The notes under the pieces are model-generated. The model worked only from the letters and a program-made list of their open reading frames with translations, was not told the origin of the DNA and did no database searches. A program made the translations under genes and the position numbers. DNA of 64,000 nucleotides, from assembly GCF_000247695.1 (NCBI RefSeq), contig NW_004624734.1, positions 33,149,500-33,213,499 on the forward strand. The letters are read 5' to 3'. Every line of letters begins with the position of its first letter. Within the stretch, counting starts at the first letter, position 1. Source of the DNA: Heterocephalus glaber. Lineage: Eukaryota > Chordata > Mammalia > Rodentia > Bathyergidae. Below are positions 47,301-61,100 of the stretch, one piece after another.

Positions 47301-50300
47301 ACCTCCCTGTCCAGGTGTTCATATACCTGGCACTGGAGCCGCTCCGGTAAGCTTGGCTTCTGTGAATACTATAGAGCATGAGTTATGACTACTATGCATT
47401 TTGTGACCACTATCTCAGGCTTCAAGAAGTGGTGGGAGTTTCTTTCTCATGTGATTATTCAGGAATAAAGCATGTTATTTTACTGTTCCTAAAGTGAATT
47501 AGTTGTGTACTGACATCTATAGCCTGAGATCCACATGTCTCAAGTCTTAGCTGTAGCTGTACTGCCCAAAAGCTCACTTTTCATTATTTCTTGAAAGTGG
47601 AATCTTGTCCCACATTTTCACATCTCTTATTGGTCTAGGCTTTTTATATCAAGTTACCATCACATGCTGTTCCTTATATATCCTCCCAAGAATTTTGCAT
47701 GCCTACATAAAAAAATACAGGCACATCCTTTTTGTATTTCTGTTGTAAATGAACTCTTGCAACAAATACTGTTGTCTACCTTGCTTTTTTGGCAGTGTAT
47801 TTTAGAGATCTTTTCTGATCAGAATTCACAGATCCACTTCTTTCTTTCTGAGCCTGCTTTTACATCCTGTTTGGAAAAAGGCTTCCTTCATCTTGACCAT
47901 TCTGAGTTTCTCTCGGTCTTCCTTCTCATCCCTTTGTTTTGATGCAATAGGATAGGCTATAGTGGCGGTGCTGATATACATAGATTCTGTGCAGAGAAAC
48001 CACATTTTTAAAATAACTAGTTCTCATAATAAAAGTGATAGAGTTATGTTAACCCTTAGCTTTTTACTTCACTGCCGGGTGTCCAGGGATGGTATTTTAC
48101 TCCATCTCTGATGTGACCGACAAGCTTCTCAGCACCTCTGGAGACCCCATCCCCACACTCCAGGAGGACTTCTGGATAAGCACCACTCTGGCAGAGCCCA
48201 ACACTCCCCTGCAAGAGGTTCTGGAAGACCTTAGTCCCCCCGCCATGGCTGCATTTGACTTAGCTTGCTCTCAGTGCCAGCTCTGGAAAACCTGCAAGCA
48301 GCTCTTGGAAACAGCTGAACGGCGTCTGAACAGTAGCCTGGAGAGCCGGGGTGAGTAGGCTTTGTTAGCCTTTTATTGTCATTCTGAGCTGAGGCACCAA
48401 CCTCTTGAGAGATATGATAATTTGTGTAAGAAAGTTGTTTGTAGGGAAAGGAGAACAAGGAAAAATTTTACTAGTTATATGCACTCATGTCTAATCTGAT
48501 GTCATAAATAGAGTCTGCTGAAAGTGTCGCGTTCTTAGAAGGCATAGCAGGATGGAGTCATTTGGGAAAATTTTTTTCTGGTTTATCATTACATTCAAGG
48601 CAGCAGCATACATTGAAAATTGGTAAAAGTGAGGGCCAGGGGTATAGCTTAGTGGTAGAGCATGTGCTTAGCATGTTTGAGGACCTGGGTTCAATCCCTA
48701 GTATAAAGGGCTAAATAAACAATCTACATTTTTTACAAAAAGGAACAAATAGAATTTTGTCTTTAGACTATGCCCCATCCTGAGTAAACGTATTTACCCA
48801 AAAACCTGAAACCAGTGGAGCATAATTGGAGGAGGAATCATTCCTTCGGGTTAATAATGTCCCAAACTGTATATATGGACTCTTAGAGGAATCAGGTATA
48901 TGAAGGTAGAGGTATATGGAGAGAGACTTAGGCAATTAGAGAAGAAAGATATGATCCCAGTTCAAGTCCATGGCTGAGGGTGGTATTAGGGCAAATCTAT
49001 AAGAACTACCCATTTGGTCAGGGCAGCAGATTCCTTAGTAGTGTCAGACTCTGAATCTGCTGCTGTTGATAGCCAAACCCAGGTGGTCACCCAATATGGC
49101 ACAACATGCATTTCATCCTTAATATTGGAGAAGTAAAATTGCAGAAGATATTAAAATACTAAGTATCACTGCCTGGAAATACCTCATATTTTTGCATTCC
49201 CTCTTGTTTCATGTATCTCTAGGTCGGCAGCTAGACCAAGTACTCCCCAATGCTGATGGCATTCGAGGGTTTCCAGTTGTTCTTCAGCAAATTAACAAGA
49301 TTCTTAATTATCCACTTTTGTCAGCCGGACAAGCTAAATCAGGTAAGTTACCCTTTCCCTTCTTGACTTGGACCATTAGGTGGGCAACAGCCTTGACTTT
49401 GTCTCTTTTCTGCTTTCCAAAGACACTATAGAAGAAAAGGGAGGAGCCTCTCCCCGATGCAGCATCACCGAGCTGCTTCAGATGTGCTGGCCCAGCCTGA
49501 CTGAGGACTGCGTTGCCAGGCACACCACCCTCTCCCAGCAGCTGGAACAGGTCCTTCAGTCACTGAGAGAGGTGCTAACGCTGCCAGGTACAAGGCTGTC
49601 TGCTCAGGAACAGACATACAGATAAGGGCCAAGCTTGGGAGAGGAAACAACTGAGAGTGAGGAGTACTTTGCAGCTGACACTTAGATCTGCAGACTGGGC
49701 TCAGCACCCCTACAGTCAGCCAGAGCACAGCTCAGAACTGAATTTCACCTGTGACCCCACTCCTCTTAATCAAAAGGATAGCTAACCCTCCATTAGCTGA
49801 TACATGTTCTCATTCCTGTTGAGAAGTATGCCCAGCAGGTACTTCGTAAATACTGATCAACCCTTCCCAAGAGATTACTGTACTCTTCATAAAGCTATTT
49901 CACCCTAGAGGCCCAGAGTGAAAACCCAACTTGATGCTCTGATTTCTTCAGACTCAAAGTCCTTCCTGGCCGAGAATCGCTTCTCCAAATAACCAAATTT
50001 GGATTTTATGTCTCCCTTGTAAGTGTAGCATGCAAACTACATGATACCCCAGGCAGTATACAGAAGCCTTAGTTTTACATACTGGCTCAGAAATTGACTC
50101 AGTTCTGAATATAAAGACTAAAGCCTGTATCCCTTCCCATACCATAACCCCTCTCAGAGCCCAGGAATACTCCGCTTTCTTCCCTGGTGGAGCAGGCATC
50201 CCAGAAAGCTCCTGAGGCAGAAGCCCACCCTGTGTACATCCAGACTCAGCTCCTCCAGAAGAATCTGGGCAAACAGACCTCAGCAGGCAGCAGACAGACT

Positions 50301-52089
50301 AACTACGTGGGCACCTTCTTCAGTTACTGTAGCACCTTGGCTGCTGTTCTCCTTCAGAGTTTGAGCTCTGAGCCTGGTAAGTAACAAGAAACAGGAAATA
50401 GAAGTCAGAACTGGCCTGAAAATATATAGAGTAATGAAGAAGAATGGTGGACTATTAAGAGGTTCTTGAAAGGGCCGGGGATTTAGCTCAATGGTTTGGC
50501 CGCCTGCTGCGCAAGCACAAGGACCCGAGTTCAATTCCCCGTCCAAAAAAAAGAGAGGTTCTTGATTTAGCAATAGCCGAGGATATCAGATTTGTAAGAT
50601 TCTCCTCTCTTACTCATCTCTTTCCATTTTATGCATTGTTATGCTAAGTGTAGTTGTATAGCACATGGAAGTTCTCAATAAAATCTCATGAGATTAGTAA
50701 CTCATAAATATCTCTGCCAGACCTTGGGTCCATTGTGGATTTGAGTACCCAATAGAGGAATCGAGTTTTTTTAACTTTAGTACCAGATTCTTATTTGAGT
50801 GCATAGAACAAGTACAGGGGAAGCATAAATAATTTGAATATCTGAAATTCTAAACACTCCAAAATCAAACTTTTTTGCATGCCAACCTGATGATGTAAGT
50901 GAGAGATTCCACATTTGACACGTTATAGTTAAAATACAGGTATACTAGAAATGTTGCATAAAATTACCTTCAGGCCATGTGTATAAGGTGTAAAAGAAAC
51001 CTAAAGGAATCTCATATTTAGACTTGGATCCCCTTCCCATGATATTTCATTATGTATATGCAAATATTCCAAAATCCAAAACACATTTGGTCCCAAGTAT
51101 TTTGGATATGGGATACTCAACCTCTATAGCATGCAGTTCATTCAGGCTGAAGTAAGAGTCAATTCCCTATGGCTGGACCTGCTCACTGGATTTGTCTAAG
51201 TTGGAGATCTTTAAAACAGTGGTAAACTGTAGATAAACTTGTGGGCAGGGTCATGTTGGGAATACCCTTTACCTAGCACGAATCATGTCAGAATACCCTT
51301 TACCTAGCTCTCCATGTTGTCTTCATGTACTTTTTTATTGGTCCTGGGAAACAGGGCTCTGAACTGTTACAGTCAGTGTCATAAACACTTTCTTTACCTT
51401 TGCAGAGCACGTGGAGGTCAAGGTAGGAAATCCCTTTGTTGTGCTGCAACAGAGTCCTTCCCAACTTGTGTCACATCTCCTGCTTGAGAGACAAGTTCCC
51501 CCAGACAGGTAGGAAGCACCCCCAAGGGAGCTGGTGGATTTCTTCATCAACAAAACCTCATGGGGTTGTGCTTGGGGTCACTATAGAGAGTGGAGATTTT
51601 TCCATACTTGGTTCTTACTGTGCATTTATTCCATACAATACATTAAAATTCAGTATTTCTTTTTTTCTCCTGCCACTGCTAACACATCCATTGCAACTAT
51701 GAGATTAATGGATGAATCTTTACTTACATATAGGTAAAAGTGCAAAAGTTTGATAACAATAGTTGAGTAGGCTGTAGGATAATAAGCAGGGATTGCTAGT
51801 GGGATATAAACTGGTATAACCTCTGTGGGGAGGCAATTTGTTAATATCAAGGTTATAAATTTATATACCCTTTGATCTAGCAATCCATGTTGAGGAACTT
51901 ATATGAAAAGTGATGTATGTAGAACAGATCAGAAGATCCCACTGTCCACTAATTAAAAAAAAAATAAGTTATGGTTAATCCACATAACAGAATGCTCAGT
52001 AGCTATAAAAAATCATGATCCTCTCTGTAGAGGGTAAGGATAAATCTCCCAGATATGTTAGTAAGCACAGGGCAGGTATGTCTAATAAG

Positions 52090-52127
<38 letters not shown>

Positions 52128-55100
52128 TGTGTGTGTGTGTGTGTGTATGCGTGAATGCATGAGTGCATGTCTTAAAAAGAGACAGCTGGAGATGCAGCTC
52201 AGGTAGGTGCTTAGTTAGCATGTGTGAGGCTCTGGGTTTAATCTCCAGTGTTGCCCAAAAAAAGGAGGCGGGGGGCGGGGAACAACAATTGCTTGTTTTC
52301 ATTTACATTTGCTGTATAAACATAAAGAAATTGGAAGATTGGTTGATGATGTCCATGTATTCAGGTCCTGCATTCCCTCTGCTTCTCTCCCTCCAGGCTA
52401 GCAGCCCTTCTGGCCCAAGAGGGTCTCAGCCTAAGTGTGCCACAAGTTATCATCGACTGCTGCAGTGAGCCTCTTGCTCTTTGCTCCTCTCTGCAAAACC
52501 AGCAGACATCATCCCTCCTGAGCCACCTGGGTGTCCTGGCCCAGAAGTACACCTCTCACTTCCTGAATGACCTTCCCGTTTCTGCACTGAGCTCCCCTAG
52601 GCCAACCGAAAATCCCACATTGGAGAAGAAGCACTGCTCCTACCCAAAGGACTCATCACCCCCAGCCCTCACCTCCTCTGCCTTGGCCTTCCTTAAATCC
52701 TGCTCAAAGCTACTGGCTACAGTAGCCTGCCTTGGGGCTTCCCAGGGGTCAAAGGTCAGCAAGCCCAGCTTGTCATGGAAGGAGCTGCGTGGACGCAGGG
52801 AGGTGCCTCTAACTGCAGGGCAGATAGCCCGAGAGTGTGAGCACCTCCTGGAACAGTTCCCTATGCTCGAGGCCTCCCTCTTGGCTGCCTGGGAGCCCCT
52901 GTGTGGGTCCTCCGAACAGGGAAAGAGCCTGACAGCCAGTCTGTGTGGTCAGACCAAGCTCTCTATTGTGCTCCTGGGCCTGCATTCTCCCCTTGCCGTG
53001 GACGTGCTGACTGAAGCCTTTGAGGAAGCTCTTGTGGCCAGAGATTGGCCCCGGGCCCTTCAGCTCATTGAAGTGTACGGGCGAGATGTGGACGATCTGA
53101 GCAACATAAGGGATGCGGTCCTGAGCTGTGCAGTGGCATGTGGTGAGCAGAAAGCCACATCTCTCTCTTTCGCTAGTGGTAATGATAATATTTAGCATTC
53201 ACTATGAGTTTATCATTACATTTAATTCTCATAATTAACTCTAGAGAAAAATGCCACGTAATATCATTTTACTGAAAGGAGACCAAGGCTTAGAGAAGTC
53301 AGAGAACTTGCCCAGAATGCTAAGTGGTGAGTAGAGCTTAGAACCCAACTCTATCTGACCTTAGAATGGGCATTCATAACCAGTGACCAGCATTCTCAGT
53401 CCTGCATATCAGAACCATTCTAAAATTCTACAAACAACAAGTAATCTGGGTACCGCCCTGAGAAGCCCAAGATAAGAGATGAAGCTAGGGATCACTTTTA
53501 AACAGGGGTCAGCAAACTCTGTAAAGTCTTTGTACGCTATGCCATCCTTATTGCAACCACTGATTTCTACCACTGTAGCATGAAAGCAGCTGTGGTCAAT
53601 GCATGAAGGAGTAAACATAGCTATATTCTAATGAAACTTCATTTACAAAACAAACCACGGACCGGTGTGGGCAAACTGTCCACCAGTGAGGGCCAGGCCA
53701 AACTGCCCTGGAAGTCCAGAGTGATAGTGCATATTGCAATCCCAGCACTTCGGAAGGCTAAGGCAAGAGATTTCACAAGTTTGATCCCAGCCTGGCAACT
53801 TAGTGACTTAGTGAGACCCTGCCTCAAAATAAAAAAGGGCTGGGGATGTAACTCAGTATGAAGGCCCTGGTTTCAGTTCCTGATACCCACCACCCATACA
53901 TACGAAGGCTCCCCAGGACATTTTGATATGTAACCAGAATGGAAAGCTAGTGACCTATGACACTGCCCAGGGTAGAGCAAGAGTAGGGTGTGTTGGAGGG
54001 AAGGAATGGCTTTTATGTAGGAGGCGCGACTGCCCTTCAGAAAGTAGAAAATCCTTCCTGAAGAATGTGGAAAGGCTGTAGTCATAATTGCTTGGAGTCT
54101 GTTTTTGTAACTCCAAGATTATATCAAAGAAATGGATATGAGAGAGATCTACTGAGTAATAGGACAGAATATCAAGAGAAAGAAATTGTTTACCTAAAAT
54201 AACTTTCAAGTGGATATATGTGATGCAGAGTGGAAATTTCAGGGAAAACTAAAGTGACGCTGATGAATTTGAGAGTACTATACACGCAGCATGCCAAACA
54301 TGCTGACTCATGGCAGAGTCCCTCCCTTCCTTTTCTCTCCTCTCCTTTGTCCTTCCTTCCTCCTCCCTTCTGAAGGTTCTGTGACTATGATCAGATTTAT
54401 ATAGGAAACACATAGGATCTCTCCTTGTCATATACTAGTTCCAAGTGTAAAAAACAGTTAAAGTCACGTGGAATTTAAAGATCTTCCAAGCTCCTGTTTT
54501 GAGATCAAACAGAGCCATTCTTAAGAAGTAACTTGGAGGGCCAGGGATTTAGCTCAGTGGCACCATACCTGCCTTGCTAGTGCAAGGTCCTGATCCCTGA
54601 TACCCGGGGGGTGCTTAGTGTTGGGGCCAGGGATTTAGTTTAGCGGCATGAGCGCCTGCCTGTTAAGTCCAAGGTCCTGAGTTCAATCCCCTGGTCCTGA
54701 GTTCAATCCCCTGTACCCCTCCCACCTCCAAAAAAAAAAGTAACTTGGGGTTTTGAACTCTTCCAATGTTAGGTTTGTTGCCTCTGGGCATCTTTTTTTT
54801 TTTTTCTTTTTGTACCGGGGATTGAACTCAAGTCCTTGTGCTTGCAAGGCAGGTGGTGGCACCACTGAGCTAAATCCCTGGCCCATCTTTTTTGTCTTGT
54901 AGACAAGGAAGGTTGGCAATACCTGTTTCCTGTGAAGGATGCATCTCTGAGAAGTCAGCTGGCCCTACGGTTTTTGGATCGGTGGCCCTTGGAGTCATGC
55001 CTGGAGATCTTGGCCTACTGCATTTCAGACACAGCTGTCCAAGAAGGACTAAAGTCTGAGCTGCAGAGGAAGCAGGTGGAGTTTCAAGTATATCAGAAGG

Positions 55101-58100
55101 TATGGGCCCCAGCATCAAGAGAGGGAAACAGGCTTCTACCCTGTGACAGACCTCAGCCTAACCTCATATCATGGAATATTTTAAGAAGCACATGTTGGTG
55201 GTGCATGCCTGTAATTCAGCACTTGGAGAGGCTGAGGCAGAAGGATTCCAAATTTGAGCCCAGACAAAGCAATTTAGCTACTAAATTTTAGATAGACTCT
55301 GTCTCAGAATTTAAAAAGCAAAAATAAACCAGGTATGGTGGCACAGTCCCACTAAGGAGACTTGAGGCAGGAGGATCACCATGAGTTTGAGGCAAAGCTA
55401 CATAGTTCAAGGCCAACTTGAACCACATACCAAGACCCTATCTCAAAAAACTAAAAAAGAGAGAGAGAGAAAACAAGGACTCATTGCAAAGGCCTTGTGT
55501 CCAATCCTCAGTACCCCACCCCCAAAAAAGAAAGAAAAGAAACAGAAATGTAGACCTGGCTTTTGCTATGCATTAGGCTTCTATTTTTACATGAACAGAG
55601 AAGGCCTCTTGTCTGGCTTCTGTGTTATTTACTCTTATTATTTTAAATACATTTGCATCAAGCAAGGATAATAATAACAAAATTAACATCAGAATGGTGT
55701 TCTGCAGTCCTTAAAGGTTTCATATGTATATTTGAGCTCCATGTATGTTTTGTGTATATGACCTCTTAAAGACTTAATTTCAACTAAATTTTAAGAGTCA
55801 TTTTGAAAGGGTGCATGGCTGTGACAATTTCAAAAGTGAAAGATTCTTGTGGTACGCTTGTTACATCCAAGCTGAAGAGGCTTAGGGAGACAAATTCAGG
55901 CGGCTCAGCCACATATGTGTATAATATATGCTAATTTCCCCTGGGTCCTTGGAACAGAACAGTTTAGAGCCTTATGAGGGAAAATGAAAATGGCAGAAGA
56001 AAGGGCTTTTCTTTTCACACCTCTTCAGCAATTTTCATGCAAAGCTAAAATGCTGCAAGAAAAGTGATTCATAGACCATTCAAGCCAAAAGAATCTTATG
56101 GGTTAAGATGGACAAGCTTCAGGCCTCTGAAAACTCACCATACTAGTGAAAGGCCCTGATCCTGGCCTCCCATTCAGCCTTTGCTCCCTGATGTTACTTC
56201 CTGGAGAACTTCACTCTCCTCGTGAAACAGTCTTTGGCCCATTTGCTGTCTTTGTCCTCTTTCCTGGCAGGGTCTGATAGCCTGACTTGGGGCAGAGATC
56301 CCTTGAAACATCAGAGACTTGTTCACGAGGGAGAAGCAGTCATGTGATTTGATTAATTTTCCTATCTTAGATTCTAGGCTTGCAGGAACCTCCAGCATGG
56401 TGTGACTGGCAGACCCTAAGGAGCTGCTGTGTTGCAGACCCATCCTCTGTCATGAGCTTGATTCTAGAAGCACAGGTACCATTTCCTTTTTCATCCTCCT
56501 TTAGGGCTGCAACTCTTTAACTGATTGTCTGGGTTCCTTTCTGTGTATTAGTATGCACATTTTTATAGCTATGCCACATTCTTTTTCCTTTTCCTTAATT
56601 GTGAAATTTGACAACTGTCTTTGTCAATTTTGTTGTTGCAGGGACAAAATACCCATCATCCACAATTTAAAGGAGGAGAAGTTTATTTTGGCTTGTGGTT
56701 ACAGTCCATGGTCTGCTGGGTCCAGGGCAGAAATGACATGTGGGAAAGGCCTAGAGGAGGACAGTTGCTCATATCCTAGCAGCCAGAAAGCAGAAAGAGA
56801 AAGCTGGAGCCAGGGAGAGATCCACCCTTCCATGTCACGCTCCTAGTGAGCCACCTCTGATCAGGCCCCACCTCCTAACAGCATATGAACTGTGAATCCA
56901 TCAGAGGACTAATCAGCCAATGAGTGTAGCACCCTTTGGTCCAATCACCTTCCAAACACATGAGACTTTGCGGGGACATTTCAGATCCAAACTGTAACAC
57001 CAACATAGAGGTAAAGGTAGAGGATATTACAGATATCACTTTTGTACAATGACCCCTGCATTTATGTGACATTTTTCTAAAATGTGTACTAGGTACAGAA
57101 TGTATACCTAGAAGGGAAATTTTTCACATTTCCTATTGCTCCATATCCTTGCCAACTTTTTATATTGTCCAACTTTTCACATTTTGCCAAGGATGGCAAA
57201 ATAGGATGGTATCCCATTGTTTCAATTTTTGTATTCATGGTTAGAAATGAATGTGAATGTCTGTCCTCTGTTTATTGGCCATTTGAGTGTTAACTAGAAT
57301 TTTATCTACCTTTTGGCAGCTGATGTGCCATAGTTCAAAATGTTAATGTTCTTTCACATGTTCATTCATTTAATAAACGTTTACTGAGTGTAGTGTTTAC
57401 TGTGCCAGGTGGTGGTAAGGCAAAGATAATTAATTTCAGTCCCTCCCCTGGAGTGACACACATTTCAGAGAGAGGAGTGATGTAAGATGCATCCTAAGGC
57501 CATTGCAATATAATGTGTCAGGTGACAGATCATGGGAGCTCAGGCAGGGCACTGACGCAGCCTGAGAACTAAAGAATCCAGAAGAAGGTAGCCCAGGCAG
57601 AGGTGTGGGAAGAGCATTACGTATACCATCATGTTGGAATATTTGGACCAAGTCCTTGGAATTCCATCCTCTGAAACTTTAATGTAGAGTTCGTGAGTTG
57701 GGGATGGTGGAGTCTGACAACATTAGGTTGTCACATTCATGCTGCTACAGTCAAGAGTTGAGTAGGTGCTGTCTCCACTAAACAGTCTTCTCAGTTTTTC
57801 CATTCCCTTAGCATTTCTCCAGGGCTGATACACAGTCACCATATGGCATCTGCTTCCCTTCCTTATAGTAGAGCAAAGCGGAAAATGAAATTGGTATCAG
57901 CCTGCTTCAGTCATTCTCATACCTTACCTTGCTACTCTAGTCCTTTATTTATGATCTCACTGTAATCCCATCAGTTCTGTACTTACCAAATGTTCCTGGG
58001 GCTTAGCAGACTTAACACTGCTGAGAAAAATCAGACAAAAGTTAGAGAAGTGACAAGCCAGTAACTTGAAGGAGTTGAAGCCATTTGTGTTTCCTTACAG

Positions 58101-61100
58101 GAGTATGAGCTGTGTGAGGACTGGGGCTGCCTATACCCCATTCCAAGGGAACATTTAATCAGCTTACATCAGAAGCATCTTCTCCACCTTTTGGAAAGAA
58201 GAGACCATGAAAAGGCTCTGCAGGTAAGTTTCTGATTCTTCCCATTTTTCATTTGGGGAAGGAAAAGAAGGTGGCTTTTTTCATACCGAATCCCATGTAA
58301 CGTATTTATAATCAAGGATCTCCTCCTTTGTGTCCTTCACGGTCAGTTACAGTCATCTTGAGTAGAAGGTGTTCAGTTGTGCATTAGGTTCTAGGTGGAG
58401 CAGCTGGGTCCAGAATTATGCTCAACTCTGGTCCTATCAAAGCTATAGCTCCTTTTCTGAAACAATGGAGTTAGTGATTAATGAATATAGAGAAAGGATT
58501 AGCCCAAAATGAATACACCTAAGTATTCCTTTCTCAAACCAAACAAGGCTGGCCTGAGAGTTCTTTTTGCAGGCCTCACCTCCTCTACCCTTCTCCTGCA
58601 ACAGCTCCTACGAAGAATCCCTGACCCCACCATGTGCCTTGAAGTCACAGAACAGTCCCTCGACCAGCACCCTAGCTTGTACACCTCACACTTCTTGGCC
58701 AACTACCTCACCAGTCACTTCTATGGAGAACTGACTTCTGTTCGACATAGTGAAATCCAGGCACTCTACATGGGATCCAAGGTAAGGAAGAAAGTGGCTT
58801 TGGGGAAAGCATGCCTGATAGGGGTGCCGCTGAGCCCCTACCACCTGCTCTTTCAGTGGCTTTTCTGCCAAGTGTCTGGCATCCTTTGCCTGTGCTATAT
58901 ATAAAATCTTAACCTAGAAGCCCACCATATCCTAGTTGAGTCTTCTAGAACTTGTCATACTTACTGTCCTGCCTCCAAAGAGAATTTTACCTGGGCTTCT
59001 CAAATTGTTCTTAACTTTTTCATGGTACCTGTTTTGTTATTGCTTCTCAATTCTGACCATATTTTAGGGTCACCTGGACTTTTAGGGAGGGTTAATACAG
59101 GGTCTTGCTGTGTCGTTCGGGCTGGACTTGAACTCACTTTGTAGCCCAGGCTGACCTTGAACTCATGGCATTCTCCTACCTCAGGATCCTGAGTGCTGGG
59201 ATTACAGGTGCATGCACCACCATGACTGACCCTCACTTGGACTCTTAAAAATACCTGTAGTTGACCTCCACCCCAAACCAGTTAAAACTTGTCTTGGGAT
59301 AGGGACTGAATATCTTGCAAAGGGATCCTGGTATGCGAATTTAAAACTACTGCTTGCTAAACTAATCTGTACTAATAGAAAAGAGTTAATTTGTCTTGGT
59401 AATAATAGACAAAGTAATCAATCCTTAACTTTGCTATATAAACTGGGAAACACTAATAAAAGAAATTACAAGCTAAAAAGTAATCCAATGAAGGAGGGTA
59501 TAAAGGGAGGGGGGATTCTCTTTCACTCTTCTAATGATTCTGCCTCACAGTTATAATACTTTCCCAAAACACAAATAGAACAAGTGCTAGTGAAGCCATG
59601 AATATAAGCACTTGGCTGTAAGAAGATACACCCTTTAAAAATTTTTTTTTGATGCACTGTACCTAAGTGGGGGAATCCCTTAAAAATTGGTAGTGAGCAG
59701 AACAGAACCAGTGAACCTATTTCAATCCTAGTGATCGTTAGATTCATGATTTGCTTATAAGACACTAGAGGTACCAGGTATAGGCAGCCTCTGACATCAC
59801 CTTGTGTTACTCATTCTGAGTAAAGCCTAACTTGGACAGAATGGTGGCATTAAGGATCAGATAAAGTTCAGCCATGCCTGGAGAGTCTAGGCCAGGGGTT
59901 AGCAGACTACCACCTCTTGGCCAAATCTAGTCTTCAGCATGTTTGTGTAAATCAAGTTTTCTTGGAACACAGGTATGTCCATTCATTTATATATTTGCCT
60001 ATATTTGCTTTCATACTGCATTGGCAGAGCATAACGGTTTTATGGGTCCTAAAACCTAAAATATTTACTATCTGACCTTTGATAGAAAAAGATTACCAAC
60101 CCCTTTGTTTTTTGGGTTTTTATTGTTGTTGTTGTTATTGTTGTTTTTGCTACCGGGGATCGAACTCACGACCTTGTGCTTGCGAGACAGGTGGTGGCAC
60201 CACTGAGCTAGATTCCCCAGCCCATCCAACCCCTTGACTATGTGAAGGTACTAGAGATACTTCTTGATTGCCACCTGCAGGATTTCGATGGAAGGGAATT
60301 CAGCCTTGCTTTCTAAGAGAATCCTAGCCAGTAGCTGTAGCACTATGGGCCTTTTGACCTCTGGCACTCTTCCCCTTCCCAGTTAGAACCTCACGTTTCT
60401 TCTGAAATGTATGAACTACTTTCTTAACTCTGTGGATCTATTCCACAAACAGGTTCTACTGACCCTGCCTGAGCAGCACCGGGCCAGCTATTCCCACTTG
60501 TCCTCCAACCCCTTGCTCATGTTGGAGCAGTTGCTGATGAACATGAAAGTGGATTGGGCCACTGTGGCCGTGCAGACCCTGCACCAGCTGCTGGCTGGAC
60601 AGGAGATTTGCTTCACCATGGATGATGTTGACTCACTGCTGTCCAGATATGCAGGGAAAGCCCTGGAACTCCCGTACCCTCTGAGGGAGAAACGATCAGG
60701 TAACTTCTAGCATCCTAGATGCCTATTCTATATGGAGGGGAAATACCATGCTGCATTCTTAGTTTTAATTTTCTCCTTTTTTATTATTTTGGGTTGATCA
60801 AGAGTGAAAGGAGTATACTTCAGGAGAGATAATGCTTTCTTATATAGGAGATAGGCCTTTCTTATATATCTTGGTCTTGAAAGAAGTAGGAGGCTAACCA
60901 GAATTGAAGGACGATAATCATTGTGTGCATCACAACGTAAAGGCTTGGAGAACCAAATATACTGGAAATTATCTCTGTCTAGCTTTGATATAGTAGACTC
61001 TTTATTTGCCATCCTTTCTATGGAGAGTATGTTTTATTCCCAGAGTCACATCAGATAGCATTTGTATGTGAGCTGACACAGCCCCTTATAGAATGAAAGA

